DNA of 64,000 nt from Haloprofundus salilacus (lineage in GTDB: Archaea > Halobacteriota > Halobacteria > Halobacteriales > Haloferacaceae), in the NCBI RefSeq assembly GCF_020150815.1, contig NZ_CP083723.1, forward strand, positions 124,001 through 188,000, written 5' to 3'. Both the position numbers and the translations under genes were made by a program. This document shows positions 45,470-54,775 of the stretch, one piece after another. Positions within the stretch are counted from its first letter, which is position 1, and every line of letters begins with the position of its first letter. The notes under the pieces are model-generated. The model saw only the letters and a program-made list of their open reading frames with translations. It had not been told where the DNA came from and did not search any database.

Positions 45470-45749
45470 AAACCAAGGTGTCCAGAAAGGACCTGCCCTC
45501 ATAGAGGCGGTTGCGATTTGCACATATTAATTCTGCAGACACCGCTCTGTCCGACTTCGCCGTCGGTAGTGGTGCTCTTTTTCGATGTGTATGCTACGGA
45601 ACCCACTCCAAATACGCACAAAACATTCAATCTCAATAGACTACCCGGAATGTTTATACGATATGGATATGACGCTGGTATGTGATTATTACTAGAAATG
45701 ATTTGCGGATGGCACAGCCAGCACACAAACACTTCTCTTGGTGGTCTCA

Positions 45750-48443
45750 ATGAGGACAGACGCTCGTACGCTTGGGGCGATTCTTTGTGCGTTTTTCCTC
45801 TGTACTACAGCGATAGGGCCAGCTGTGGCTGTCGGAGTCGACTCGGACTCGAATTCTAATGCTATCTTGTTAGAGACGATGAGTACGACTACCACAACGT
45901 CGACGTCTACCTTTGAGGGGCAACTCGTCAACGCAAACGGCGACCCAGTGAGCGGCGGTGAGGTTCATCTCACTAACACTACTACAGATACATTTGTAGT
46001 GGCGGAGGTTACTTCGAATGGGAATTTCTCAACTGACGTTTACGCTGGCACCTATACGGTCGTATACGTTCAGGACACCTCTACTGACGGAACCTATCCC
46101 CGCGATGGTATCCCAGATACACACCTACTTGGGGAATACACTATTGAGGAACCAACGAATCTAGGAGAAATCAAACTCCCAGGAGCATACGTCCTCACTG
46201 CCGACGTTACTGATGAGAGTGAGAATCCAATTTTAGGCGCCGACGTGAACGTCTTTTCCGGATTCTTCGACTCTTTGCACTCTTCTCTGATATCCGGTCT
46301 CACGACCGATGAGTCGGGACAGCTCGTCCAAGCGGATGGAGTCACCCAAGGAGTCGAAGTTGCTGGTGACGTTACGCTCCAACTTGTAGAAAACCGAGAG
46401 CAAGGCTACATGCGTACGAGGACTGAAACGACTGTCTCTGAAGATGACCATCTCACGCTCAGTACCGAGAAGGGGACCTGGGTCGACGGCACCGTCACGA
46501 AGAAGGATGGAACGTCAATTACCTCTGGGCGCGTTACGATCGTCGACAACCACGCTGATGGACCGCGAGGGCGGAGTGGCCCGGTCGAAGATGGTACGTA
46601 TATGGTCTCAGTCCCGCGTGATTCGCAGTACGAGGTCGTCTACAGACAACTCTCAGAGATTGACCCCTCGACGATACGTGACGGAGTTCCTGCCATCTAT
46701 GCGGACTCACAACTTGCAGCAACCGACCGAGAGCAAACTCGAGACCTCTCGATTCCAGACAGCCATGTGTTCGAACTGACGGTTATCGACCAACACGGAG
46801 AGCCAATTGAAGGCGCTAATGTCTGGATCAACAGTGTCGCGAACGATGGTTCCGATTGGGGACTGCATATGAACACGAATGCTGAGGGACAGTTGGTCCA
46901 CGACGATGGAGAGACCACTGGCATCGAACTTGCAGGCCCAGTTGAGGTCACTGTCCAACCACCGGACCAGTACTCCGGAACGACCTCTAAGACCTTCAAC
47001 TACCAAGTCGATGGACCGATGAGTGAGGAGGTGACGTTCGATCTTCCCCCTACGATTTCTGGTACGGTCGAGACCAGTGCTGGTGACCCACTGGGTGGGG
47101 AGTACGTAATTGCGCGAGACGATTCGGAGGAATTCATCCGGTTTGCCGAAGCACAGACTGATGGATCTTTCACCGTGGAAGCACCTGGCACTGCTGATAC
47201 TAGCCTCTCGTTCGTCCAGATGGGTGAATCTGATGACGTCCTCGGTAAACGAGATGGAATTGCCGACCTCTACACCGCACAGATGGTCGACACAGCTACC
47301 GACACGGATGTCGGAGTCGTTACAATTCCCAATGGCCATCTACTTGAGATTGAGGTTGTCGATCAAGACGGCACGCCTGTAGAGGGTGCTACGGTCACCG
47401 TCACACACGATAATCCGGAAGTCGTCGACGATACTGCCGTTAGAGGATCCACGACTGCTGACGGAAAGTTCATCTCAGGCGGCGAACCTGGAATCGAAGT
47501 CACAGGGACAATCGACATTCTCGTCGCTCCCCCGGACGCTGAGGATCCTCAGACTGACGCTCAGTCACAGACAATTACCGTCGAGGACGATCGACTCGAG
47601 ACGTTCACACTGGAGACCAGCACTGACTCAGGGACCGACGAAACCTCAGATGAGACTTCAGACGACGAGCCACCGACTGATGATTCCGAGGAGAGTCCCT
47701 CTGACGACGCCCCAAGCAGTGGAGGTGCTCCAGCCAGTCAATCGGATGACTCCACCCCGACAAATCCTGTCGAGGTAACGATCGATGAATCTGAGACTGG
47801 CGCAAGCCTCTCCGCAAAGAAGGTGCTATCCGGCAGCTCGTTCACTGCAGACTTCGAATCGATGGTCGAAGGCACGAGCAGTTCCGTTGATTCGATTTCC
47901 TTCGACTTCTCATTTGATAGTCCTGGGCAGTTTGAGATGGATGTCTCCGACCCTGCCGAGGCGCCGAAGCACGCCCCGGAGCTGGCTCAGCAATCCGCTC
48001 TCGAGTACTTCGAGGTCGAGACGACAAATCTCGAAGCCGAGAATCTCGATGCGGTTGTGTTCACGTTCACCGTGGATACCACACTGCTGGGTGAAGATGT
48101 CTCCGCTGCGGATGTGACGCTGTACCGCTATCACGACGGTAGCTGGCAAGAGCTTGAGACTGCCCACATTGAGGACGGAACGTTCGAGGCGACGAGTCAA
48201 GGCTTCTCTGAGTTCGCAATCGGTGTCTCCTCGCAGAGTCAATCCGAGAGCGAGACTTCGACCGAAACGGACGAACAGACGACGGAAACGTCGACTGTTA
48301 CCGACACGGAGACCGAGGTGTCACCTGTAGACGAGACGTCGACGCAACCTGGAACAACCGCAGAAGAGATGCCCGGCTTCACGGCGTTTACTGCGCTACT
48401 GGCGTTGTTGTGTCTGGCATTCTTCGCTCGAAGACAACACTAA
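45750..48443 (+). CDS. PGF-CTERM surface protein with repeated beta-sandwich domains
   Basis: About 897 residues. A signal peptide (ARTLGAILCAFFLCTTAIGP) is followed by about six carboxypeptidase-regulatory-like repeats of the form GxVxxxDGxPxxGAxVxV (FEGQLVNANGDPVSGGEVHL, VIDQHGEPIEGANVWI, VVDQDGTPVEGATVTV). An acidic Ser/Thr-rich linker (TDSGTDETSDETSDDEPPTD) comes next. A PGF-pre-PGF domain (about residues 670-830, ending FSEFAIGVSS) precedes the C-terminal tripartite signal MPGFTAFTALLALLCLAFFA with RRQH. The last is the archaeosortase A sorting signal, so the protein should be lipid-anchored at the cell surface. It may be an adhesin. Confidence 0.9.
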   Translation: MRTDARTLGAILCAFFLCTTAIGPAVAVGVDSDSNSNAILLETMSTTTTTSTSTFEGQLVNANGDPVSGGEVHLTNTTTDTFVVAEVTSNGNFSTDVYAGTYTVVYVQDTSTDGTYPRDGIPDTHLLGEYTIEEPTNLGEIKLPGAYVLTADVTDESENPILGADVNVFSGFFDSLHSSLISGLTTDESGQLVQADGVTQGVEVAGDVTLQLVENREQGYMRTRTETTVSEDDHLTLSTEKGTWVDGTVTKKDGTSITSGRVTIVDNHADGPRGRSGPVEDGTYMVSVPRDSQYEVVYRQLSEIDPSTIRDGVPAIYADSQLAATDREQTRDLSIPDSHVFELTVIDQHGEPIEGANVWINSVANDGSDWGLHMNTNAEGQLVHDDGETTGIELAGPVEVTVQPPDQYSGTTSKTFNYQVDGPMSEEVTFDLPPTISGTVETSAGDPLGGEYVIARDDSEEFIRFAEAQTDGSFTVEAPGTADTSLSFVQMGESDDVLGKRDGIADLYTAQMVDTATDTDVGVVTIPNGHLLEIEVVDQDGTPVEGATVTVTHDNPEVVDDTAVRGSTTADGKFISGGEPGIEVTGTIDILVAPPDAEDPQTDAQSQTITVEDDRLETFTLETSTDSGTDETSDETSDDEPPTDDSEESPSDDAPSSGGAPASQSDDSTPTNPVEVTIDESETGASLSAKKVLSGSSFTADFESMVEGTSSSVDSISFDFSFDSPGQFEMDVSDPAEAPKHAPELAQQSALEYFEVETTNLEAENLDAVVFTFTVDTTLLGEDVSAADVTLYRYHDGSWQELETAHIEDGTFEATSQGFSEFAIGVSSQSQSESETSTETDEQTTETSTVTDTETEVSPVDETSTQPGTTAEEMPGFTAFTALLALLCLAFFARRQH

Positions 48444-48682
48444 GACGTCTCTTCGTTTTCTCCAGTCGATCTTCTGTTTCACGTCTATAGACCTGCGCGT
48501 ATCTTCTCAATCCACAGTGACAAAAGACATATAAAAGTAAAATACGTCAAAGAATTAGTGATTGACAATATTTGTATAGAGTCGAGAACAGGAACCAATT
48601 GCTGGTTAGAGAGATACAGTGTAATGTCCGAAACTGGGTGTACACTGTCGTCTTTAGACGCTAAAGATAGAGAAAACTGAAA

Positions 48683-48790
48683 ATGACTCCTCTCTACTTC
48701 ACGTCTCTTGTGTTCCTGTCTGCTTCGTCTCTTCTGTTCATGTGGTTCGTTTCGTATCTCTGGGTCTATAAGATCCCAATAGAACGGTGA
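48683..48790 (+). CDS. 35-residue hydrophobic peptide
   Basis: MTPLYFTSLVFLSASSLLFM then WFVSYLWVYKIPIER and a stop. It is a single membrane helix with a short basic tail. A related stretch LFMYWAFHLWIDQIPAER occurs at 50838-50993. No ribosome site stands out, and a longer minus-strand frame (48485-48808) overlaps it. The rest of 48444-48916 looks empty. Confidence 0.35.
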   Translation: MTPLYFTSLVFLSASSLLFMWFVSYLWVYKIPIER

Positions 48791-48916
48791 GCCATTGAGA
48801 ATGGTCAACTCATTCTTGGAAAAGTCAACATGACTTCGATAATCAGTAGTGGTCTAGATGCCGCTCTTAGAACGCATAAACCATTATCTCAATATTGATT
48901 TTCAGAGTATGACCTT

Positions 48917-49729
48917 CTACCACTGAGTAGAGGAGCTTGACATGATCTCGTCTGCGTTCAAGTCTCCCGGCTCCCGGCTTGCATTCCACGACTGATTATA
49001 CAGGGGAATCGAGTGCGAAGTCCCTTTCTTCATCACCGGTGCGTGTGAGTCGTGGGTTTTCCCGAAGACATGTCCAAGTTCGTGGGCGACGGTGTATGCG
49101 GTCGGTCCGTCATCCATGCCGGTCTCGATGTAGACGTGGGCAGGCCTCACCATCGAGTATTCCTCGTCAAGAATCGGCGCACATCCCACAACATTTCGGC
49201 CCTCGACATAGCCACAGTATTTCTCGGCTTCAGGAACGAACTTCACCACGACGGTTGCATTTGATGCATTGTCGGTGAGTGAGTAGGTGTAGTTTCCAGC
49301 GCCGAAGAACGCTGTGGCGTTTTGCTGCCACCACCTGAACGCTCCTTTCACGTGTGGACGGAAGTTGCGTGTATTTTCACCGGATGTCTGGATGTTGACC
49401 GTGACCTTGCGAGTGAGGTGTGGATTGCGCTCAGGGTATTTCTCACTCTCGTAGCGCTCAGTCAGATAATCAGGGAGTGGCGGTGGTTGTTCGATTGAAT
49501 TGTCTGACTTCGCTGCGGTTGAGTTGTTTCCAACCGATGTGGATGGCTGCGTCGTGGTTCCAAGAGGTGTCGCTGTAGTTGTTGTGGATGATTCTGGTTG
49601 GGGAGTTGGTGTCGCAGCTGGGGTGCTCGGCTCCTCGTTTGATTCGATCCCGAGCGTGGGCGCTTGCTGTATACATCCCGAAAATGCGACTAGCAGAACA
49701 AGAAGAACCACCAACGGTTTCTGAAGCAT
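48917..49729 (-). CDS. Matrixin-like zinc metalloprotease lipoprotein
   Basis: 270 residues. The signal LVVLLVLLVAFSGC has a lipobox, and a Thr/Pro-rich linker of about 60 residues follows, suited to surface display. The catalytic motif VAHELGHVFGKTHDS fits HExxHxxGxxH of the metzincins (M10-like). Two cysteines (EKYCGYVEGRNVVGC) may pair. A downstream Met-turn is plausible in HAPVMKKGT. The enzyme should act outside the cell on peptides or surface proteins; the neighbouring surface protein is a possible target by position only. Confidence 0.85.
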   Translation of the reverse strand: MLQKPLVVLLVLLVAFSGCIQQAPTLGIESNEEPSTPAATPTPQPESSTTTTATPLGTTTQPSTSVGNNSTAAKSDNSIEQPPPLPDYLTERYESEKYPERNPHLTRKVTVNIQTSGENTRNFRPHVKGAFRWWQQNATAFFGAGNYTYSLTDNASNATVVVKFVPEAEKYCGYVEGRNVVGCAPILDEEYSMVRPAHVYIETGMDDGPTAYTVAHELGHVFGKTHDSHAPVMKKGTSHSIPLYNQSWNASREPGDLNADEIMSSSSTQW

Positions 49730-50126
49730 TTCTCTGGTGACATCAAATGGACTTTACAACATTGTTATGGGTCTAATTCCGTTTGTTTTGAGGTTCATAC
49801 TGGACGCATCTCTTCTTACACCCGGTTTTGACGGGACTTCCCACGAAGACGTTCTTCGCTGATTTGGGAACTTCGGGTTTGCATCCCGTCGTGAAGCTGG
49901 GAGTACCACACCCGCATTATCCCGATCTTCTCGTGAGGTGTCGGGAGTTCCTTGCTTATTTTCTGACGATATCCACAGCGGGCGTCTCGACGGTAAGAAC
50001 GGAATTTACATCTGGAGCTGACGAAGAGCCAAACGACGACCTCGCACAGTAGCTCTCGTCACCAGCGGACGGTTTCGAGAGGCTATATCCCGAATACCGG
50101 GAGTTGTAGCCACACTTTTCTCGCTG
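49730..50126. other. Gap without a recognisable gene
   Basis: 397 AT-rich bases. A 74-codon plus-strand frame (49828-50052) has a TTG start, no ribosome site and no acidic bias, so it is not called. No tRNA-like fold was found. Confidence 0.4.
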
Positions 50127-50735
50127 TTACTCTTCTTCGCGCGCCCGCGTTCGCTCGACAGCCTCTTTACCGGTATCCGTGGCTCGATACTCTGTCTGTC
50201 GTTTGTCTTCCTCGTAAGGGCGTTTCTCAACGAGGTCACGGTCTTCAAGATGCCACAGTGAAGTCCCGATCGTATCTTTCGAGACGTCCCAGTCGTCGGG
50301 AATCGCTTCACGAATTTCCTTGGTTCGAAGCCACCCGCCTTCCTCGGTCAAGATCTGCATGAGCTGATACGGGTCTCCGCCAGCCTGTAATCGAGGTGGC
50401 TGTGTCGGTTGCTTTTCAGATGCGTCGATGTGCTCCGTTTCAGTCTCTGTTTCTGTGTCTTGCTCCTCAAGTTGCGGTTCGACGTCGGGAGTCTCCTCCG
50501 TAGACGCAGATTGGTCTGCCGGTTCTTTTTCTACCGCTTTTTGGCCCTGGCGTTCGATACCGGGAAGTGAGAGTTGTGCGTTCTCGCTTGGTGTGATTTC
50601 TAACTCAAATCGTTTGATTTGGACGTTTTCTCCGAGTTGGTTGAGGACCTGGTGGAGATCTTTTGGTGAAAATGAGCCGGCAAGTTCGTACGTCATCTGA
50701 TTAACATTGGTACCGCCTGCGAATTCGCTCGACAT
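50127..50735 (-). CDS. Winged-helix protein with acidic linker
   Basis: 202 residues. A short N-terminal domain (MTYELAGSFSPKDLHQVLNQ ... IKRFELEITP) is followed by a long acidic, Thr/Glu-rich linker. A C-terminal winged helix comes last (LMQILTEEGGWLRTKEIREA, SKDTIGTSLWHLEDRDLVEK, wing RQTEYRATDTG). It probably binds DNA, although the linker suggests a protein partner too. No close family is recognised. It is AT-rich and typical of the accessory part. Confidence 0.72.
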   Translation of the reverse strand: MSSEFAGGTNVNQMTYELAGSFSPKDLHQVLNQLGENVQIKRFELEITPSENAQLSLPGIERQGQKAVEKEPADQSASTEETPDVEPQLEEQDTETETETEHIDASEKQPTQPPRLQAGGDPYQLMQILTEEGGWLRTKEIREAIPDDWDVSKDTIGTSLWHLEDRDLVEKRPYEEDKRQTEYRATDTGKEAVERTRAREEE

Positions 50736-50837
50736 GTGATTTGTTCATTGACTCGCTTGGCACTTCAATAAGAGCCAATTATAATGATTTCATTGACGGG
50801 AGAACCAGAGAGTCTCCACTCATGGATTGATTTAAAG

Positions 50838-50993
50838 TGGATTTAAACAAGTAACTTCAGAGTCTCATACATTCCTCATACTCGTCTTTGTCTTGGCCTT
50901 TCTATTCATGTACTGGGCCTTCCATCTTTGGATCGATCAGATACCAGCTGAGCGCCAATCCATTAGAATTCCATACATTCATCACAGGTTATG
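50838..50993 (+). pseudogene. Start-less hydrophobic peptide relic
   Basis: The frame reads FLILVFVLAFLFMYWAFHLW, IDQIPAERQSIRIP and a stop. It parallels the 35-residue peptide at 48683 (LFMWFVSYLWVYKIPIER) but lacks any start codon after the upstream TAA. It is either a decayed copy or chance similarity. Confidence 0.3.
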
Positions 50994-51015
50994 AGAATGT
51001 ATAGTGAGGTAACGC

Positions 51016-51453
51016 ATGCAGGAGCGAAAGCACGAGGAACGAGGGGGAGTCCAAGAGATCGATCCTGCGGTATCTGACGAGCAATGTACCGTCTGTGGTA
51101 CAACTGAACAGATACGAGTCCACTATATCGATGGTATAGAAGCGAACACGGAGGCTGAGAACTGTGTTCCAATGTGCGAAGTCTGCCACCAGCGAATTTG
51201 CACTGATTCTCGGGATTCAGAGACGTGGATGCAATACGACGTTGCCGTTCCTGACGCTATTGGGGGAGCCGCTGATCGAGAGTTCATCCGTCTCGTCTGT
51301 GAATGTAACCAAACGTTCGGATGGCGGCCAGACAAACATCGACACTACCTTCCACTTGTCGTCGTCGACGGGGTTTCAGGCGTCGAGGCAATGGACGCAG
51401 ACGCCTTCTTCAAGCGACTCGACGAACTTGGCCTGTTGTCGTCTCGTAAGTGA
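51016..51453 (+). CDS. HNH-like zinc-binding protein
   Basis: 145 residues. The core CTVCGTTEQIRVHYIDG, then ENCVPMCEVCHQRIC, follows the HNH layout C-x2-C ... H-x-I ... N ... C-x2-C-H. The first His of the usual HH pair is replaced (VHYID). It is a possible nuclease or an inactivated relative. A C-terminal ~70 residues (FIRLVCECNQTFGWRPDKHR) have no known match. It is isolated, and a nuclease role in defence or mobile DNA is only a guess. Confidence 0.65.
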   Translation: MQERKHEERGGVQEIDPAVSDEQCTVCGTTEQIRVHYIDGIEANTEAENCVPMCEVCHQRICTDSRDSETWMQYDVAVPDAIGGAADREFIRLVCECNQTFGWRPDKHRHYLPLVVVDGVSGVEAMDADAFFKRLDELGLLSSRK

Positions 51454-51876
51454 TGCCAGCAGTCAGATTATACGAAAACAATGAGAATACCTGCTCATAC
51501 TCTCATTCGGGAGTCTCCCAAACTGCCGTTTACGGTATAATCGAGTGGACCGACGAAAGGCTGATATCGAATTAGAATTCGCTAGCGAACGCTAAGTTGC
51601 TGTTTCAGTATCTGAGACGTACGACAGGCGTCTGACACGCTTATTTTATCCGTGAACAATACAAATCATCAAACCGTTCGCTCACGGAAAGAGTTATGTG
51701 TTCCTACTGTATTCGACTGGATAGACACGCAAACACTCGTACCGGGCAACAAAGACGGGTCGACGGTGTAGGGGAAGCGGCTCAGACACTCCCTCACACG
51801 TCAACAGCGGGTACGGTATGCCTGCTGATAATCTTATTGCCCAAGGGGGAGTGGGGACGTGTTCCAAACACACACC
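51454..51876. other. Gap upstream of the pilin gene
   Basis: 423 bases without a credible gene. It contains a stretch CTTATTTTATCC near 51640, and TCTTATTG about 45 bases before the pilin start that could be its promoter element. Nothing else is seen. Confidence 0.4.
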
Positions 51877-52272
51877 ATGAAACTTCCAAATCTGTTCGGT
51901 AACGAAAAACGGGCTGTATCGCCGGTCATAGGGGTCATCCTTATGGTCGCAATTACTGTGATTCTCGCGGCTGTCATCGGGACGTTCGTCCTTGGGCTGG
52001 GGGATTCAGTCCAAACTGCACCGCAAGTCAGTTTTGGCTTTGATCAGAATGACAATGACGTGACGATTACTCACCGTGGAGGAGCTTCTTTGGACGCGGA
52101 TGATGTAGAGGTTCGTGTTGACGGAGTGGTCAGTGATTACAGCCAATTCGATGGAACCGTTCAAACCGGTAAAACGGTATCTATAACAGTAGAGGAGAGC
52201 TCGACCACTGTCTCCGTAGTCTATGTTGGCGGAGAGGGTGAATCTATCCTCGGTAGTTACGATTTGAACTAG
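51877..52272 (+). CDS. Type IV pilin (archaeal H-domain)
   Basis: About 131 residues from ATG 51877. The N-terminus has a basic prepilin leader (NLFGNEKRA), then VSPVIGVILMVAITVILAAV, the H-domain of archaeal pilins. Cleavage by PibD is expected between Ala and Val. The head is beta-rich (VTITHRGGASLDADDVEVRV). It may be an adhesion or surface pilin. The next two genes run in the same direction and may form a surface module with it. Confidence 0.9.
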   Translation: MKLPNLFGNEKRAVSPVIGVILMVAITVILAAVIGTFVLGLGDSVQTAPQVSFGFDQNDNDVTITHRGGASLDADDVEVRVDGVVSDYSQFDGTVQTGKTVSITVEESSTTVSVVYVGGEGESILGSYDLN

Positions 52273-52374
52273 TCTTAAAAGTTCAATTCTAGACTTTCCT
52301 TTCCCAGATTTTCATAGCGGCCATAAGAACAATCAGAACGTTAGAATACCAAATAGAGTAGTTGTCAAGTCATT

Positions 52375-52881
52375 ATGAATTTTTGTGAAAACTTATCCCT
52401 GTTTGTAACCGTGTGCTTTCTCTCGATTGCAGTTGTGAGCGGCCCTGCTATCTCGGGAATTGATTTGACGCCCGAAAAATCAGTGGCTATCGATGATGAG
52501 TCTCCATTTGGAGATATTGGAGGTAATGTCACGGGACATTCCAATATAAGCAAACAGGGATACTCTTTGAAGCCAGGGATTCCTGGATCTGGAGTCCATA
52601 AAGTCCAAGCTCCTGACGCGAATTTTACTATAGACTCTGTTACAGGCAATGTGCTTATAGTATACACCATTCGGATACCGGAACTTGGATATCTTACTGA
52701 ATCTATGCAAGTAGTCAACCAAGATTCGCCACGCGAGTTGACATTCTCTATCGAGGATGCTATAATAAGTTCAAACCAACTCAAAAAGATGAAATACAAG
52801 GGAACTGCTGAAGTTGTCGTCCGGAAAAACGGAGCTTCACGAGTAGTTGCTCAAGAATCGATAACCATAATTGTTGGATAG
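52375..52881 (+). CDS. Secreted protein of unknown function
   Basis: 168 residues. A hydrophobic N-terminus (LSLFVTVCFLSIAVVSGPAI) looks like a signal peptide without a lipobox. The mature part has three N-x-S/T sites and beta-strand-like repeats. It ends two bases before ATG 52883 of the polytopic protein, so the two are an operon. Its base composition is AT-rich. No family is recognised. Confidence 0.72.
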   Translation: MNFCENLSLFVTVCFLSIAVVSGPAISGIDLTPEKSVAIDDESPFGDIGGNVTGHSNISKQGYSLKPGIPGSGVHKVQAPDANFTIDSVTGNVLIVYTIRIPELGYLTESMQVVNQDSPRELTFSIEDAIISSNQLKKMKYKGTAEVVVRKNGASRVVAQESITIIVG

Positions 52882-52882
52882 T

Positions 52883-54760
52883 ATGGCTGAGAGTCTTGTT
52901 TTAACTAAAGCAGTAAGAAATCGATACGTGGCATTCAAACGTCAACTGTTTACTTTCGTCTTCGGAGATCGCTATGGCTTGCTTTTGTTTGTAAGTGCAC
53001 TCTCCTTCTTTGGACTCTACTGGCGGGTTGGGATTTTTCTCAATGACAATTATGCGGTCGCAAACGGTCTCTACAATGCTGCTAATGGCCATCTCCAAGT
53101 GACCGAAATAATCTATGGCCCATCCTCCGGTAGTGTGCCAGGTATGGTCTCCGGGGAGAACGGTAGATACTCTCGTAATGTTGGTCAAATCGTGATTACA
53201 CTTCCCGTATTATGGATATTGAAGGGATTTGCGTTGGTGGCTGACCTTCGTGTACTACTCCTCGGAGTGTGGTGCAGTTTAATTTTGGCGATGGGTATGC
53301 TTCTTAGCCGTATTTTTAATGAAAAATCGTATATTCAGCCACTCGCAGCCATTGTCGCACTGACTGTATTCGGTCTTAATCTCTCGGTCGCTACCGAACT
53401 TGAGAGTCGATGGCTTGCACCACTTGCACTCCAGTTGACCTCAATGGCTGCGGCTGCCCTCTCCAGTGTCATAATTTACCGTCTCCTTTCCCGACTACAC
53501 ACCACTCACGTCGGACTAATTGGAGGTGTAATTGTCGCTATTGCAACACCGGTCGGCTTCTGGGCTTCGATTCCGAAACGCCACACCTACATGGCACTGC
53601 TTGTGGTAGCAACCGTATACAGCTTCTATCGAAGCCGAGAAGCAACAGAGAGCGCTAAGATATTGAAATTCCGCGCACTGTCGTACGCTTTCGTCGGGTT
53701 GGCAACGTGGATTCAAGCTGGCGAAGCGTTTGTCCTGTTCGTGTCGTTGGTTACCGTCGATTTTGCGACTGCACCATCGAACTCTCGACGGGAACTCAGA
53801 ACAATCGGTGGGGTGTTTGGCCTTTCATTAGTACCATTCTTACTGACGAATCTGATTATCGCAGGCAATCCGCTCATGCCACCAATGTTGCTCCCTCGAT
53901 ATACAGAGACGGCAGCGGTTACGACTGGAAGCAGTGGCACATCATCAAGTAACTCCTCAACTGTCTCGGTTCCAATTTGGTTACAGGGAGTTGCGCTACT
54001 TGAGGCGACGAGTCTAAAAGCGATAGAGCAGATGAATCGGTTTACTTCTATTCTATCAAAGGGAGTAACAGTTCTCAGCGATCCTGAAAGACTCACACAG
54101 GTTTTCATCCGGGGCGGATATATCGAAGACGTAGCTAGTAGAGATCACGGCCAAGCAGTGAATCTTGCTCTGCTGGAAGCAATGCCGCTCTTTGGGGCAA
54201 TCGTGATACTTCCTAAAACACTAGTAAAGCGCATTCGAACACAGAATAGAGAGCCAATCGCTGCGGTCGATTGGCTAGTCGCTGTGTATGTCGTTCTTTT
54301 GACTATATTTTACTTACCACGCTTACCTGTGCATGCGATGATTACGGTCCGGTATTTGCTTCCCATAATGCCTCTCTTGGTCTACGCTGTGTTTCGGTTT
54401 GCAGCATTCAGAGAACTACTACAATATCCACGCGTACTTGGGTTTTCGTATGCAGGAACAGTGTTGATTGGTTCCCAGCTCATACTCGTTCTGCTCGTCG
54501 TCTTGCAAGCGAATCTCGGTGAAGCAGCCCAAGTTCATGCGTGGATTAATCTCGCGGCTGCAACATGTCTCATTGCGTGGCTTTTACTCTACTCTTATGT
54601 GCCTCAACGGTTTCAGCCAGTTGGCGCCGTTGTCCTTGGCTGTGTTTGTGGGTTGACGACTGCTTTCCTCCTGCTTTCTGGAGTTGTCTATTTCTCCACT
54701 GGGTCTGGATTTGTACTTCCGGCGATTGAGTGGTTGAGTACTCGCCTAAATTGGATGTAG
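52883..54760 (+). CDS. Polytopic membrane protein, GT-C/PMT-like
   Basis: About 625 residues from ATG 52883 with about thirteen hydrophobic segments. The first outer loop contains NDNYAVANGLYNAANGHLQV and a following SGENGRYSRNVGQIV, similar in position to the acidic loop of GT-C glycosyltransferases. A serine-rich outer loop (TGSSGTSSSNSSTVS) is unusual. I cannot assign a substrate. It is probably co-transcribed with the secreted protein just upstream, which could be its substrate or partner. Confidence 0.68.
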   Translation: MAESLVLTKAVRNRYVAFKRQLFTFVFGDRYGLLLFVSALSFFGLYWRVGIFLNDNYAVANGLYNAANGHLQVTEIIYGPSSGSVPGMVSGENGRYSRNVGQIVITLPVLWILKGFALVADLRVLLLGVWCSLILAMGMLLSRIFNEKSYIQPLAAIVALTVFGLNLSVATELESRWLAPLALQLTSMAAAALSSVIIYRLLSRLHTTHVGLIGGVIVAIATPVGFWASIPKRHTYMALLVVATVYSFYRSREATESAKILKFRALSYAFVGLATWIQAGEAFVLFVSLVTVDFATAPSNSRRELRTIGGVFGLSLVPFLLTNLIIAGNPLMPPMLLPRYTETAAVTTGSSGTSSSNSSTVSVPIWLQGVALLEATSLKAIEQMNRFTSILSKGVTVLSDPERLTQVFIRGGYIEDVASRDHGQAVNLALLEAMPLFGAIVILPKTLVKRIRTQNREPIAAVDWLVAVYVVLLTIFYLPRLPVHAMITVRYLLPIMPLLVYAVFRFAAFRELLQYPRVLGFSYAGTVLIGSQLILVLLVVLQANLGEAAQVHAWINLAAATCLIAWLLLYSYVPQRFQPVGAVVLGCVCGLTTAFLLLSGVVYFSTGSGFVLPAIEWLSTRLNWM

Positions 54761-54775
54761 ATTTACTGAGTGGGC

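Noticed and set aside
48485..48808. 107-codon minus-strand frame.
   Set aside because: It is basic and low in complexity, with no domain. It overlaps the short plus-strand peptide and has no promoter-like signal.
49860..49930. tRNA-like sequence with GGGTTTGCATCCCG.
   Set aside because: It cannot be folded into a cloverleaf, and no acceptor stem or anticodon arm fits.
49828..50052. 74-codon plus-strand frame between the metalloprotease and the winged-helix gene.
   Set aside because: It has a TTG start without ribosome site, no acidic bias and no recognisable motif.
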